From: Halomonas litopenaei
GTDB lineage: Bacteria > Pseudomonadota > Gammaproteobacteria > Pseudomonadales > Halomonadaceae
Assembly (NCBI RefSeq): GCF_003045775.1
Contig: NZ_PXNS01000013.1
Coordinates: forward strand, 62,001 to 126,000
Length of the DNA stretch: 64,000 nt
Reading direction: 5' to 3'
Part shown: one piece after another, positions 8,590 through 16,213 of the stretch
Numbering within the stretch: position 1 is the first letter of the stretch
Layout of the letters: every line of letters begins with the position of its first letter
Notes under the pieces: generated by a model
Database searches by the model: none
The model's input: only the letters and a program-made list of their open reading frames with translations
What the model was told of the DNA's origin: nothing
Translations under genes and position numbers: made by a program

Positions 8590-8699
8590 ATGCTCCCGAT
8601 CCAGCCGCTGCGCTACGTGCTGGCGAGGCCTGGGCTAGTCTCGGGGCGGACTTCCTGGAGCAAGGCGCCAGCCGGGACGAGAGACGAAAGGAAGGGTGA
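8590..8699 (+). pseudogene. truncated, decayed copy of the LysR gene 5' end
   Basis: The sequence ATGCTCCC...ATCCAGCCGCTGCGCTACGTG matches the start of the intact LysR gene at 9703 (same MLP..IQPLRYVLA peptide, lacking three codons). After VLA the reading frame breaks. In another frame EAWASLGADFLEQGASR resembles EARLGEALFEKGAQASL of the intact protein, so an internal segment has been deleted. The copy lies 128 bp from the aldehyde dehydrogenase start, where a divergent LysR regulator would normally sit. Confidence 0.65.
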
Positions 8700-8720
8700 C
8701 TGAGTTAGTGTTCGTCACGG

Positions 8721-9197
8721 TCAGTTCAGTGTGATGGTCGATGCCTCGTACCCGAGAGCCAGCGCAACGATAAATAGGCCGCAGGTATACAGCTGTTCGA
8801 ATGTGGAAGGCTTTGCGGGTGGGGGGCCGTAGCGATTTTCTTCCTTTTGACCTGCAGAAAAAAGAAGAAAGAGAAATAGAGCGATGTTGGCAACTGGAAG
8901 CAAGTGAAGAACTAACCACCAAGGTGAAAGGTTCTTGTCATTTAGCCGCCACCTGGAAACGAGGAGGATTATGGCAAGTGAAGCGATAGAGAGTAAGATC
9001 TTTCCTATGCTAAAGCTTATGATGGTCGCCCTGGGAGAGGGTATCGGTAGTGTTAACTCGCTATATAAGATTCCTGAGAAGAGCACCAATTGGATGATGA
9101 AGGCAGTGAAAATGATGTAGAAAAATTTCAATCTGCCTATTCGAGAAGATGACGTGGATGTAATGGTATTTTGGCTATAGTTCTGTGTTGTATGCAT
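8721..9197 (-). CDS. DUF805 family integral membrane protein
   Basis: 158-aa inner-membrane protein with four hydrophobic segments. It shows the DUF805 pattern: SSRIGRLKFFYIIF at the N-terminus, then SRWRLNDKNLSPWWLVLHLLPVANI in the middle and GQKEENRYGPPP in the loop. The start was set at MHTTQNY, after a GAGAAAG element; a longer in-frame ATG at 9341 would add 48 residues unlike the family. Function is unknown for the family. The gene and its flanks are far more AT-rich than the neighbouring operons and separate a LysR remnant from the intact LysR gene, which suggests acquired DNA. Three more DUF805 genes occur in this window. Confidence 0.8.
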   Translation of the reverse strand: MHTTQNYSQNTITSTSSSRIGRLKFFYIIFTAFIIQLVLFSGILYSELTLPIPSPRATIISFSIGKILLSIASLAIILLVSRWRLNDKNLSPWWLVLHLLPVANIALFLFLLFSAGQKEENRYGPPPAKPSTFEQLYTCGLFIVALALGYEASTITLN

Positions 9198-9702
9198 TTC
9201 TTTCTCGCAAAAAAGGGGTGAGTGTTGTCTGGGAAAATATACTTCTATCGTTAGCTGGTGTTTCGATAGGTTCGTGGCGCGATGGTTTTGATTTCGTTGG
9301 CGTGGTTCATATCGGGGAAGTGAGACTTTTATTGCTGTCATGAGCCAATGTCAAGTCTGGTGGTTTTGCTTGTCTGGCACAGCAAAAAAATGGTTGTGAT
9401 CGTAGAATGTGCGTGTTTTTTTCATCTGTTGCGCTAGGGGTTAGTGTTTTACACAATATTTATTGTGCTGCTGTGAAGCCTGACGTGGAGGAGGTGTTTG
9501 TGCTTTCAGGTGGCGGCGAATATTAATGCTCTTCGGATGATGAAGTGTGCTGCTTTCGGTGGCTTCAGGTGTACTATGGTCTCAGGTGTATATTTGTCGA
9601 TTTGCTGCGTAGTCATGGCAGGAAATGCCGGCAGTGGCTGTAGACATATAGCGAAACCTGTAAAAAATTTGGAATCATCAAGCACTCGCAGATGGATACA
9701 GT
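9198..9702. other. AT-rich intergenic stretch without a convincing gene
   Basis: About 505 bp between the DUF805 gene and the intact LysR gene. Base composition is clearly more AT-rich than the operons around it. Short open frames exist, but none has a ribosome binding site or a recognisable product. It presumably contains the DUF805 promoter and the relocated LysR promoter, and is probably part of an insertion. Confidence 0.6.
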
Positions 9703-10614
9703 ATGCTCCCCGACCTCAAGATCCAGCCGCTGCGCTACGTGTTGGCCATCGTCGACCACGGCGGCTTTCACGCCGCCGCGCGCCAGCTTCACCGCAGCCA
9801 GCCGGCGGTGTCGATGGCGGTGCGCGAGCTGGAGGCGCGGCTTGGCGAGGCGCTGTTCGAGAAGGGTGCCCAGGCGAGCCTCACCCCCTTCGGCGCATAC
9901 TGCGTGCCGCGCTTTCGCGAGCTGATCCTCCAGCATGATCGCCTGAGCCGTGACCTGCTCGCCCAGGTCGAGCGCCAGGCGGGGCATCTGGATATGGCGG
10001 CGGTACCGTCGGTGGCCAGCCGCCTGATGCCGAACTTGCTGTCGGAGTTCGTTGAGCGCTATCCGGGCATCCGCGTGGCGCTGCACGACGGCAACGCCGA
10101 CTTCGTGCGCGAGCAGGTGCTGGGCGGTGAGGTGGATATCGGGCTTTCAAGCCTGTGGCAGCCTGACGATGCCCTGGCGTTCACCCCTTTGCTGCGCGAC
10201 AAGGTGGGGGTGGTGTGTCGCGATGACCATCCCTTCGCCGGGCGCGAGAGCCTGCACTGGCGCGAGCTTGCCGGCGAGACCCTGATCGGCAACGGCACCT
10301 CGCGGCTGCTCGAGGGCACCGAGGCCGAGGCGCTGCTGGCGAGTCCCACCTTCTTTATCTCCAACATGATCTCGCTGACCGCCAGCCTGGTGGCGGGGCT
10401 CGGCATCACCACCCTGCCGCGACTGGCGTTCGCCGAGGAGTACGAGCGGCTGAGGTTCGTTCCGCTGGAGTGCCCGGTGGTGGAGCGCCAGGTGGGACTG
10501 GTGCGCCTGGCCGGTCGCAGCCTGTCGCCGGCCGCCGCTGCCATGGCGGCCTTTATTATCGAGCGCCTGGAGGAGGGGCAGGGGGAGGATGGCCATGGCC
10601 CGAGCAGCCAATAG
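9703..10614 (+). CDS. LysR family transcriptional regulator
   Basis: 303-aa regulator with an N-terminal winged helix-turn-helix (IQPLRYVLAIVDHGGFHAAARQLHRSQPAVSMAVRELEAR, residues 6-45) and a periplasmic-binding-like effector domain. Normal LysR length. It is transcribed away from the aldehyde dehydrogenase/M19/BCCT operon and is the obvious candidate to regulate it, although an AT-rich 1.1-kb segment now separates the two. The ATG is chosen because the helix-turn-helix starts a few residues later; no strong ribosome binding site is visible. The TAG stop lies inside the first unit of a 15-bp tandem repeat. Confidence 0.9.
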   Translation: MLPDLKIQPLRYVLAIVDHGGFHAAARQLHRSQPAVSMAVRELEARLGEALFEKGAQASLTPFGAYCVPRFRELILQHDRLSRDLLAQVERQAGHLDMAAVPSVASRLMPNLLSEFVERYPGIRVALHDGNADFVREQVLGGEVDIGLSSLWQPDDALAFTPLLRDKVGVVCRDDHPFAGRESLHWRELAGETLIGNGTSRLLEGTEAEALLASPTFFISNMISLTASLVAGLGITTLPRLAFAEEYERLRFVPLECPVVERQVGLVRLAGRSLSPAAAAMAAFIIERLEEGQGEDGHGPSSQ

Positions 10615-10663
10615 CCGATCAGCCAATAGCCGATCAGCCAATAGCCGTTCAGCCAATAGCCGA
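10606..10663. repeat. 15-bp tandem repeat, about 3.9 units
   Basis: The unit AGCCAATAGCCGATC is repeated four times (one unit has GTTC for GATC, the last is incomplete). The stop codon of the LysR gene is in the first unit, so gain or loss of units would not change the protein. It fills most of the gap to the next gene. Confidence 0.9.
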
Positions 10664-10688
10664 TAACGCCAGGCGGGCTCGCCGTCCG

Positions 10689-11597
10689 TCAGCCGTTGCG
10701 GTCGAGTTCGCCGGCGTCCATGCCGTTGCGTCGCCGGACCTCGAGCAGCAGGGCGCTGTGGTCGAGGTCAGCACCACCTGCGTTGACCAGATCGCTGAAC
10801 AGGCGGTCGGTCAACTCAAGCAGCGGCAAGTCGAGGCCGAGTTCCCGGGCGACGTCGCAGGCGGCGCGAGTGTCCTTCATCTGATGCCTGGCCGGTCCGC
10901 CGGGTGCGAAGTCGCCGTCCAGCATGCGTTGGCCATGCTGGTCGAGAATCCGCGAGTAGGCGAAGCCCCCCAGCATGGCCTGGCGCACCTTGGCGGGGTC
11001 GGCGCCGCCGGCTTCGGCCAGCACCAGGGCTTCCGACACCGCCGCGATGGTGCTGGCCACCGTCAACTGATTGACCAGCTTGGCCAGGGCGCCGCTGCCT
11101 GCCGGGCCAATATGCAGGGGATGGCCCATGGCCTCGAGAATGGGCTTTGCCCTGTCGTAATCGACGGCGTCTGCTCCGGCCATGATCGAAAGAGATCCTT
11201 CGCGCGCGCCCTTTTCGCCGCCGGAGACCGGGGCGTCCACCCAGCCAAGGCCAAGCTCGCGACAGCGTTCGGCCAAGGCGATTGCTTCACTGTGGCCAAT
11301 GGTCGACATCACGATGAGCAGGGTACCGGGAGACAACTGACGGGCGATGCCGTCGTCGCCGAACAGCAGCGTCTCGCATACCGCGCCCGAACTTACCATC
11401 ACCACCACCGCCTGGGCGTTTGTCGCTGCCTCGATGGGTGTCTCGGCCAGAGTGGCGCCAAGTTCGCCCAGCGGGGCTGCCTTGTCGATGCTGCGATTCC
11501 AGGCACGCAGGGGGAAGCCTGCACGGATCAGATGACGGCCCATGGGCAGGCCCATGATACCGGTGCCCAGCAGGGCGATGGTGGCAGGAGAGGTCAT
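10689..11597 (-). CDS. NAD(P)-binding beta-hydroxyacid dehydrogenase (3-hydroxyisobutyrate dehydrogenase family)
   Basis: 302-aa cytosolic oxidoreductase. The Rossmann motif LLGTGIMGLPMG is at the N-terminus. The substrate-binding signature VDAPVSGGEKGAREGSL and the catalytic-lysine region SGALAKLVNQLTVAS are both present, so the enzyme should be active on a 3-hydroxy acid such as 3-hydroxyisobutyrate or tartronate semialdehyde. Length fits the family. The chosen ATG (11597) begins the Rossmann strand directly; its ribosome binding site is weak. It converges with LysR and is followed upstream by the HAD gene after a 67-bp gap, so it may be read through from the phosphorus operon or have its own promoter. 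Specific substrate unknown. Confidence 0.88.
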   Translation of the reverse strand: MTSPATIALLGTGIMGLPMGRHLIRAGFPLRAWNRSIDKAAPLGELGATLAETPIEAATNAQAVVVMVSSGAVCETLLFGDDGIARQLSPGTLLIVMSTIGHSEAIALAERCRELGLGWVDAPVSGGEKGAREGSLSIMAGADAVDYDRAKPILEAMGHPLHIGPAGSGALAKLVNQLTVASTIAAVSEALVLAEAGGADPAKVRQAMLGGFAYSRILDQHGQRMLDGDFAPGGPARHQMKDTRAACDVARELGLDLPLLELTDRLFSDLVNAGGADLDHSALLLEVRRRNGMDAGELDRNG

Positions 11598-11664
11598 ACG
11601 GGCGGCTCGTTGTAGATTAGAAAGTAGGTAACAGCCTAACCTCTTCCGCCCGGTGCCTCCACGC

Positions 11665-12405
11665 TCAGTCGACCTGCCGCCACCACTGTACCGGCCAGCC
11701 GCGCTCGCGGGCGGTGGCGTCAAGCGTCGGGTCGGGGTTGATGGCGAAGGGACGGTCGACGAATTCCAGCAGGGGCAGGTCGTTACGCGAGTCGGAGTAG
11801 CCGAAGCTCTCCACCGGGGTGTGCTCGGCCAGCCATTCGCGCAGCGCCTCGAGCTTGCCGCCCTGGAAGGTGCGGATGCCCTCGGCCTTGCCGGTGTAGC
11901 GCCTGCGCGAATCGAGTTCGAGGGCGGTGGCCAGCGCCTGATCGGCACCGAGGCGCTCGGCCAGCGGGCCGACCACGTGGATCGGCGAGGCCGAGATGAT
12001 CACCACCCGATGGCCCTGGTCACGGTGCCAGGCCAGGCGTTCGTGGCCCTGAGGGAAGAGCCGGGGCACCACCTTGGCCTCGAGGAAGGCGTCGACCTGT
12101 TGCCTGACGTCGGCCTCGCTGCGGCCGGCCAGCGGCGTCAGCAACAGCGCCAGATGGGCTTCCATGTCGAGCGTTCCGGCGGCGTAGGCGGCCATGTGTT
12201 CGGCGAAGGCGGCGCGGTAGGCGTCGCCGTCCTCGATCCAGCCGAGATCGATCAGCCACTGACTCCATAGTCCGGTGATGTCGCCGTCGAGCAGGGTGTC
12301 ATCGAGGTCGAACAGGGCCAGGGTCATGGGCGCGTCGGGGGCCTTGGCGGCATCGCCGTGGCAGGCGTCAGTGGTCATGGTGACAGGGCTCGTCAGGTCG
12401 TTCAT
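11665..12405 (-). CDS. HAD superfamily IB hydrolase (phosphoserine-phosphatase-like)
   Basis: 246-aa cytosolic phosphomonoesterase. HAD motif I DLDDTLLDGD (catalytic Asp33 and Asp35), motif II ISAS, and motif IV GYSDSRNDLPLL are intact, and the helical cap between motifs I and II is of the C1/IB type as in SerB. This is not the PhnX phosphonatase type. Its start overlaps the ABC ATPase stop (ATGA), so it is the last gene of a PhoB-linked importer operon. A plausible job is to free phosphate from a phosphomonoester made from the imported compound; that is inference. A shorter start at the internal Met27 is possible. Confidence 0.88.
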   Translation of the reverse strand: MNDLTSPVTMTTDACHGDAAKAPDAPMTLALFDLDDTLLDGDITGLWSQWLIDLGWIEDGDAYRAAFAEHMAAYAAGTLDMEAHLALLLTPLAGRSEADVRQQVDAFLEAKVVPRLFPQGHERLAWHRDQGHRVVIISASPIHVVGPLAERLGADQALATALELDSRRRYTGKAEGIRTFQGGKLEALREWLAEHTPVESFGYSDSRNDLPLLEFVDRPFAINPDPTLDATARERGWPVQWWRQVD

Positions 12406-13550
12406 GCATCCAGCTCCTGAACCTCGTCGAGATCGACGTGGATCGTCACCTCGCAGCCGGCGGGCAGCAGGCTGCGGGCGGAGCGATTGAGGGTATCGAC
12501 GGCGAGGCTGGTGCCATCGCAGTCGATGTCGTAGCGCACGATGTTACCGAGCAGGCGATGTCGACGCACACGACCGCTGACGCCCGGTCCCACCCGCGCC
12601 GGCCGCTCGCCACCCAAAGGGCGGCCCTGCACGCTGAGATAGAGCGCCTCGGGGCGCAGCGCGACACGACCGGCCTGGCTGCGAAAGCCCAGCAGTGGCG
12701 CGGCCTCGACGGCGTCGAGCAGACAGTAGTGGCCCATGAAGCCGGCGGCGTTTTCGTCCCGGGGCCGGGTGTAGAGCACCTCGGCGGTGTCCTTTTGCAG
12801 GATCCGCCCCTGGTGCATCAGGAACACCCGGTCGGACATCAACATGGCCTCTTCCTGGTCATGGGTCACGAACAGGGTGGTCAGGCCGAGGGTCTTCTGA
12901 ATCTCGCGGATCTGGTCGCGCAGATGTCGACGAATGCGGGCGTCCAGCGCCGACAGCGGCTCGTCCATCAGCAGTACCTTGGGTTCCACCACCAGCGAGC
13001 GTGCCAGTGCCACCCGCTGGCATTGCCCGCCCGACAGCTGGTGGGGAAACTTGTGCGCCTGGTCCTGCATCTCGACCAGGCGCAGCACCTCGTCCACCCG
13101 GCGCGCGCGCTCGTCACCGGGGACCTTCTGCATGCGCAGGCCGAAGGCGACGTTGTCGGCGACCTTGAGGTTGGGAAACAGCGCATAGTGCTGAAACACC
13201 ATGCCGACCCCGCGCCGCTGGGGCGGCAGGCGGGTGATGTCGTCACCGCCGATGTGGATGCTGCCGGCGTCCAGCGAGGTCAACCCAGCGATGGCCCGCA
13301 GCAGGGTCGACTTGCCGCAGCCGGACGGCCCCAGCAGGGTGATGAACTCGCCATGCTCGATATCGGCGTCGATGTCGGCGAACACCGAGGTCTCGCCGAA
13401 GCGCTTGGCCAGCCCCCTCAGCGAGACCGCGTTGCCGCTTTCCTGGCGGCCTGGCGCGGACGGGGTCGTGGTCTGGACCGAGGACGGGATAGTGGACGGG
13501 ACCGTGGACGGGGCGGCGCGCTGGGTGGCAGGTGTAGTGGCAGCCATCAT
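12402..13550 (-). CDS. phnT: ABC transporter ATP-binding protein, PhnT-like
   Basis: 382-aa ATPase of a phosphonate/iron-type importer. It has Walker A GPSGCGKST, the Q-loop, the ABC signature LSGGQCQR (usually LSGGQQQR), Walker B VLLMDEP and the switch His in FVTHDQEE, then a C-terminal regulatory TOBE-like domain. The first 40 residues are an unusual Thr/Ser/Pro-rich extension encoded partly by 12-bp DNA repeats. It overlaps the permease stop and the HAD start by ATGA motifs. With two FbpB-type permeases, an iron-type binding protein and a UTRA regulator, it matches the 2-aminoethylphosphonate PhnSTUV set, though the actual ligand may be another phosphorus compound. Confidence 0.88.
   Translation of the reverse strand: MMAATTPATQRAAPSTVPSTIPSSVQTTTPSAPGRQESGNAVSLRGLAKRFGETSVFADIDADIEHGEFITLLGPSGCGKSTLLRAIAGLTSLDAGSIHIGGDDITRLPPQRRGVGMVFQHYALFPNLKVADNVAFGLRMQKVPGDERARRVDEVLRLVEMQDQAHKFPHQLSGGQCQRVALARSLVVEPKVLLMDEPLSALDARIRRHLRDQIREIQKTLGLTTLFVTHDQEEAMLMSDRVFLMHQGRILQKDTAEVLYTRPRDENAAGFMGHYCLLDAVEAAPLLGFRSQAGRVALRPEALYLSVQGRPLGGERPARVGPGVSGRVRRHRLLGNIVRYDIDCDGTSLAVDTLNRSARSLLPAGCEVTIHVDLDEVQELDA
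13476..13511. repeat. 12-bp tandem repeat inside the ABC ATPase gene
   Basis: Three 12-bp units ending GTGGACGG or GAGGACGG lie head to tail and are in frame with the N-terminal Thr/Ser/Pro-rich extension of the ATPase. Loss or gain of a unit would change the length of this tail without a frameshift. Confidence 0.8.
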
Positions 13551-14395
13551 CGTGTGGCCTCCGTGATGGTGTGCTCGGCCTGGCGATTGCCCAGCCAGGT
13601 CAGGATCAGGGTAAAGGCGAACAGGGTGATCACCAGGGCGCTGGTGAAGTGGCCGCTGGCGCCGCGCATATTGTTGAGGTAGACCTGCAGCGTCTCGAAG
13701 CGGGTGCCCACCAGCATGTTGGCGAAGACGAATTCGCCGACCAGGAACGAAAACGACAGGAAGATGGCGATCTGCACCCCGCCACGCAGGTTGGGCAGGA
13801 TGACCAGAAAGAAGGCTTTAAGCGGCCCGGCACCCAGCAGCTGGGCGGCGTCCATCAGGCTTTGCACGTCCACCGCACGCAGGCTGTTGGCAATGGCGCG
13901 GTACATGAACGGCAGCACGATGGTGAAGTAGGTGGGAATCAGGATCCAGGGGGTGCCCACCAGCGGCAGCGGGCCGCCAGCGTAGAGCTTGAGTAGCCCC
14001 ACCGAGGACACCACCGGGGGCACCGCGAAGGGCATCAGGATCAGGGTGTTCATCCAGCGGTCCAGCCACGGATAGCGGGTGTGGGCCAGCAAAGCCACCG
14101 GCATCACCAGCACCAGCGACAGCGCCAGGGCACCCACGGCGACAGCCAGCGACCGGGCGAAGGCCGCCACAAAGCGCGGGGTGGTCCATAGCTCCACGAA
14201 CCAGGCCAGGGTCAGGCCATCGGGGACCAGGGTCGCGCCCCAGCGGGTGGCCAGGGCGTAACCCAGGGTCGCCACCAGCGGCAGGGCCAGCACCGCGAAG
14301 ACGCTGCCGACGATCCAGGCGTAGGGGTTGAAGGTCGCCGACAGCGGCGCTGCGGTCGGGCTCTTGTGAGCCGGCAGGGTTTCAGCGTGAGCCAT
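13547..14395 (-). CDS. phnV: ABC transporter permease, PhnV-like
   Basis: 282-aa inner-membrane permease with about six transmembrane helices. The binding-protein-dependent transport signature (EAA loop) is AAQLLGAGPLKAFFLVILPNLRGG near residue 200. The ATG at 14395 is preferred over a GTG nine bases upstream because GGAG lies 8 nt before it. It overlaps the upstream permease by 14 bp and the ATPase by 4 bp. It is the second of the two permeases of the importer. Confidence 0.88.
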   Translation of the reverse strand: MAHAETLPAHKSPTAAPLSATFNPYAWIVGSVFAVLALPLVATLGYALATRWGATLVPDGLTLAWFVELWTTPRFVAAFARSLAVAVGALALSLVLVMPVALLAHTRYPWLDRWMNTLILMPFAVPPVVSSVGLLKLYAGGPLPLVGTPWILIPTYFTIVLPFMYRAIANSLRAVDVQSLMDAAQLLGAGPLKAFFLVILPNLRGGVQIAIFLSFSFLVGEFVFANMLVGTRFETLQVYLNNMRGASGHFTSALVITLFAFTLILTWLGNRQAEHTITEATR

Positions 14396-15215
14396 GCTGT
14401 GCACTCCTTCTCAACAGCCACTGCTGGACCAGGGTGACCAGCACCAGCAGCATCACCAGAATCAGCGCCAGGGCGCTTGCCAGATTGGGCTCGAGGAACA
14501 GGTCGCCGGCCACCAGGTTGGCAATACGAATGGTCATCAGGTTGTAGCTGGTGTTGACCAGCGCGTAGACGGTGGCGTAGGCGCCCATGGCGTTGGCGAA
14601 CAGTACCGTGAAGGTGCCGGCCAGGGCCGGCCACAGCACCGGCAGGCCGATGCGCTGCCAGTAGGCGATGCGCCCGGCGCCGAGCAGGCTGGCGGCATCA
14701 CGCCATTCGGCCTTGAGGCCGGCGAAGGCCGGGAACAGCAGCAGGATGCCCAGCGGAATCTGGAACCAGGTGTAGATGACGATCAGCCCGCCGGTGGAGT
14801 AAAGACGCACGTCCTCGATGATGCCGAGTCGTTGAAGCGCCAGGGTCAGCACGCCGTTGGCCCCCAGCAGGATGATGAAGGCGAAGGCCAGGGGCACGCC
14901 GGCAAAGTTGGAGGTCATGTTGGTGAAGGCGATCATCGCTCGCCTCAGGCGTCCGCCGGAACGTACCAGGGCGTGGCAGGTCAGGGTGGCGATGACCAGG
15001 CCGATGGCGCTGGACACCAGCGAGATGGTCAGACTCTTCCAGATCGCCTGGCGGAAGAACGCCGACTGGGCGATCTCCTGAAAGTGGCCAAGGCCCCAGT
15101 TACCGTTGACGTTGAAGGCGCTGATCGCGACCCAGGCCATCGGCGCCAGCTGGAAGGCGGTGAATATCACGGCGAAAGGCACAAGCCACAGCCAGGCCGG
15201 TAGGGGCGCCTTCAC
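14382..15215 (-). CDS. phnU: ABC transporter permease, PhnU-like
   Basis: 277-aa inner-membrane permease, six predicted helices, with the EAA-loop motif DAASLLGAGRIAYWQRIGLPVLWPAL near residue 190. The start is GTG at 15215, overlapping the stop of the hydrolase gene as GTGA; longer in-frame extensions run into that gene and are rejected. It pairs with the PhnV-like permease in the same operon. Membrane topology and operon position are clear; ligand is not. Confidence 0.88.
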   Translation of the reverse strand: MKAPLPAWLWLVPFAVIFTAFQLAPMAWVAISAFNVNGNWGLGHFQEIAQSAFFRQAIWKSLTISLVSSAIGLVIATLTCHALVRSGGRLRRAMIAFTNMTSNFAGVPLAFAFIILLGANGVLTLALQRLGIIEDVRLYSTGGLIVIYTWFQIPLGILLLFPAFAGLKAEWRDAASLLGAGRIAYWQRIGLPVLWPALAGTFTVLFANAMGAYATVYALVNTSYNLMTIRIANLVAGDLFLEPNLASALALILVMLLVLVTLVQQWLLRRSAQHGSR

Positions 15216-16081
15216 GAGCCGGCCTCCTCGTTGCAGGTGGCGTTCGCGGTGGATGCGACGCCTGCGCTGCTGGACGCGGCCAGCAACTCGGGATGCCAGG
15301 GCTTGTCGTGGGAGAGCCCGAGGACGCTTGCCAGGGTGCCGCACAGGTGGGTCTGGCGGATGACCCGTCCGGCGGGGTCGGCAAAGGCGTCGCCGAACAG
15401 CCACAGCGGCACCCGGCGTTCTTCTTCCAGCAGGCCCGAGTGGGAGCGATCGGCGTTCATGCCGTGGTCGGCGGTGATCATCACCTGGCAGCCGTCGGCC
15501 AGCCAGCCTGGCAGGTAGTCGGCCAGGGCGATGTCGGCGTGGCGGGCGGCGTTTCTGTACTGGGGCGAGTCGCCGCCGTGACGGTGGCCGGTATCGTCGA
15601 TGTTCATGCTGTGAACCAGCAGGAAGTCCGGCGCGTGGCGTTGCCTCAGGGCCTCGGCGTCGCTGAACAGGTGATCATCCGGATAGTGGTCCTGCCAGTA
15701 GAAGATGCCGGCCTGGATGGCCGCCGCAGGGTCGTCGAGAAAACGGTCGCGGGTGCGCTCGAAGGGCGCCTTGACGTAGAGCTCACTGACCCAGTGATAG
15801 GCCGCCGCAGCGGTGGCAAGGCCCTGGCCGCGGGCCAGGTCGAACAGGCTGATGCCATGGGACCGGCGCACGATGTCGTTGTGCACTACCCCGGAGTCCA
15901 CCGGGCGATCGCCGGTCAGCAGGCACTCGTAGAGCGGCCGAGACATGGCCGGCAGCTCGCAGTCGAGGTGGGTGGTGTAGCCGCGTCCGGCCTCTACCAG
16001 GGCGCTCAAGTGGCCCATGGCGTGATGGCCGACGGCGTGATTGAGGCCGTCCAGCACCACCAGTATGACGGGTCTGGTCAT
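15212..16081 (-). CDS. alkaline-phosphatase-superfamily hydrolase (NPP-like phosphodiesterase)
   Basis: 289-aa member of the alkaline phosphatase/nucleotide pyrophosphatase superfamily. Metal-site motifs are present: LDGLN (Asp11), PAMSRP with a Ser nucleophile at about 47 (many relatives use Thr), DDTGHRHG and TADHGMN. No signal peptide is visible, so it should act on substrate after import. It is shorter than phosphonoacetate hydrolases (about 410 aa). It lies between the binding protein and the permeases of the importer, which implies that its substrate is what the importer brings in. A phosphodiester such as a glycerophosphodiester or a phosphonate ester is likely; the HAD gene could then hydrolyse the product. 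Confidence 0.85.
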   Translation of the reverse strand: MTRPVILVVLDGLNHAVGHHAMGHLSALVEAGRGYTTHLDCELPAMSRPLYECLLTGDRPVDSGVVHNDIVRRSHGISLFDLARGQGLATAAAAYHWVSELYVKAPFERTRDRFLDDPAAAIQAGIFYWQDHYPDDHLFSDAEALRQRHAPDFLLVHSMNIDDTGHRHGGDSPQYRNAARHADIALADYLPGWLADGCQVMITADHGMNADRSHSGLLEEERRVPLWLFGDAFADPAGRVIRQTHLCGTLASVLGLSHDKPWHPELLAASSSAGVASTANATCNEEAGS

Positions 16082-16141
16082 GATGACTCCCGGCCGCGCG
16101 GCAATACAGGGCGCGGCGCTGTCGCGATAAGACGTGGAATG

Positions 16142-16177
16142 CGCTGAAGACAGGCCACTTGGGCACTGTCTTCAGCG
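16142..16177 (-). promoter_or_regulatory. perfect intercistronic hairpin after the binding-protein gene
   Basis: A 12-bp perfect inverted repeat (CGCTGAAGACAG and its complement) with a 12-nt loop lies in the 132-bp gap between the binding-protein gene and the rest of the importer operon. There is no T tract. Such hairpins often stabilise the upstream message or partly attenuate transcription, giving more binding protein than permease. Confidence 0.7.
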
Positions 16178-16213
16178 GTCGATCGACGTAGCGGCGCTGT
16201 CCTCAGCGCTTGA

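Noticed and set aside
8942..9521. Inverted GCCGCCACCTG / CAGGTGGCGGC pair about 550 bp apart in the AT-rich insert
   Set aside because: Too short and too far apart to be insertion-sequence ends; no transposase and no matching target duplication.
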